Source: Actinopolyspora mortivallis DSM 44261 | GTDB lineage: Bacteria > Actinomycetota > Actinomycetes > Mycobacteriales > Pseudonocardiaceae | Assembly: GCF_000384035.1 (NCBI RefSeq) | Contig: NZ_KB913024.1 | Location: 1,255,655-1,319,654, forward strand | Direction of reading: 5' to 3' | Length of the DNA stretch: 64,000 bases | Notes under the pieces: generated by a model | Seen by the model: the letters and a program-made list of their open reading frames with translations, nothing else | What the model was told of the DNA's origin: nothing | The model's database searches: none | Program-made: the position numbers and the translations under genes | Shown: positions 63,766 through 64,000 of the stretch, piece by piece | Layout of the letters: each line of letters opens with the position of its first letter | How positions within the stretch are numbered: position 1 is the first letter of the stretch

Positions 63766-64000
63766 GTGAATATCCTGTTCGTGTGCAGTGTCTACTATCC
63801 GATCACCGGCGGGGCACAGGACCCGATCGACCAGTTGGGGAACGTGCTCGCCTCCCGGGGGCACCGTGTCGACGTTCTGACACGACACGCTCCTGATACG
63901 ACTCCCAAACTGGAGCAGCGCAACGGAATCTGGATTCATCGCATAGGTAACGCGGTGCTCCCATCGGACTTCCGGAGGACGCCTGCGGAGCTTCGATTGC
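63766..64000 (+). CDS. GT4 family glycosyltransferase, N-terminal part (partial)
   Basis: Seventy-eight residues before the window ends. The start MNILFVCSVYYPITGGAQ, with GNVLASRGHRVDVLTR, is the N-terminal Rossmann half of GT-B fold family 4 enzymes. In this cluster it could form the disaccharide link or the sugar-cytosine bond. GTG 63766 is preferred because GAGGTG (63751-63756) is well spaced from it; GTG 63754 is in frame and would add four residues. Confidence 0.8.
   Translation, partial: MNILFVCSVYYPITGGAQDPIDQLGNVLASRGHRVDVLTRHAPDTTPKLEQRNGIWIHRIGNAVLPSDFRRTPAELRL

Overview
The window is high-GC actinobacterial chromosome. It holds a complete Pup-proteasome locus with pafBC, an RbpA-type RNA polymerase-binding protein, an Lnt/Ppm pair, an Eis-like acetyltransferase and several probable leaderless genes. 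This gene set fits the Pseudonocardiales (Actinopolyspora or Saccharopolyspora-like). The genus is inference; no rRNA is present to settle it.

Positions 1-12.4 kb: the 3' end of the proteasomal ATPase gene (arc/mpa), an aldo/keto reductase, a convergent Nudix hydrolase, then dop, pup, prcB, prcA and pafA. Together these cover Pup activation, ligation, removal and degradation. An amidase, the DNA-damage regulators pafB and pafC, a small membrane protein, tatA and tatC follow. Positions 12.5-18.2 kb: a HelY-type helicase, a DUF4333 membrane protein, an Eis-like acetyltransferase and a 5'-3' exonuclease. Positions 18.35-23.95 kb form one fructose operon: a DeoR-type regulator with a clear operator/promoter, 1-phosphofructokinase, EIIA, EIIBC, HPr and a Tat-exported GH32 fructan hydrolase. 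The enzyme would release fructose outside the cell and the PTS would import it as fructose-1-phosphate. Positions 24-40 kb are mixed housekeeping genes: M24 peptidase, Lrp regulator, methyltransferase, SGNH hydrolase, FxsA, amidohydrolase, Lnt, Ppm, RbpA, MFS protein, phosphodiesterase, VOC protein, tyrosine recombinase and M20 peptidase. They end at a tRNA-Leu(GAG).

The tRNA-Leu at 40.24 kb looks like a genomic-island boundary. It is followed at once by a decayed tyrosine integrase (three reading frames, catalytic Tyr apparently replaced by Cys), a truncated Imm5-like gene, and a dead IS5-family transposase. From about 43.8 kb to the end of the window runs a biosynthetic gene cluster with visibly lower GC at third codon positions.

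The cluster has two arms. The minus-strand arm encodes a fused aminodeoxychorismate synthase and an aminodeoxychorismate lyase (making p-aminobenzoate, PABA), an antibiotic-resistance-type ABC-F protein behind a long structured leader, and an ABC exporter. The plus-strand arm encodes a glucose-1-phosphate thymidylyltransferase, a benzoate-CoA-ligase-like enzyme, a malonyl-transacylase-like acyltransferase, an adenylation-carrier protein didomain, a DegT aminotransferase, an NDP-hexose 2,3-dehydratase, an NDP-hexose 3-ketoreductase, a GNAT protein fused to a MazG-like pyrophosphohydrolase domain, and the start of a GT4 glycosyltransferase. This combination matches the published logic of the disaccharide nucleoside antibiotic amicetin: PABA joined to cytosine by a CoA ligase and an N-acyltransferase, a terminal amino acid added through a transacylase, and two deoxysugars. 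I read the locus as an amicetin/bamicetin-type cluster, cut by the right edge of the window. The ABC-F gene and the GNAT-MazG fusion are its most notable features.
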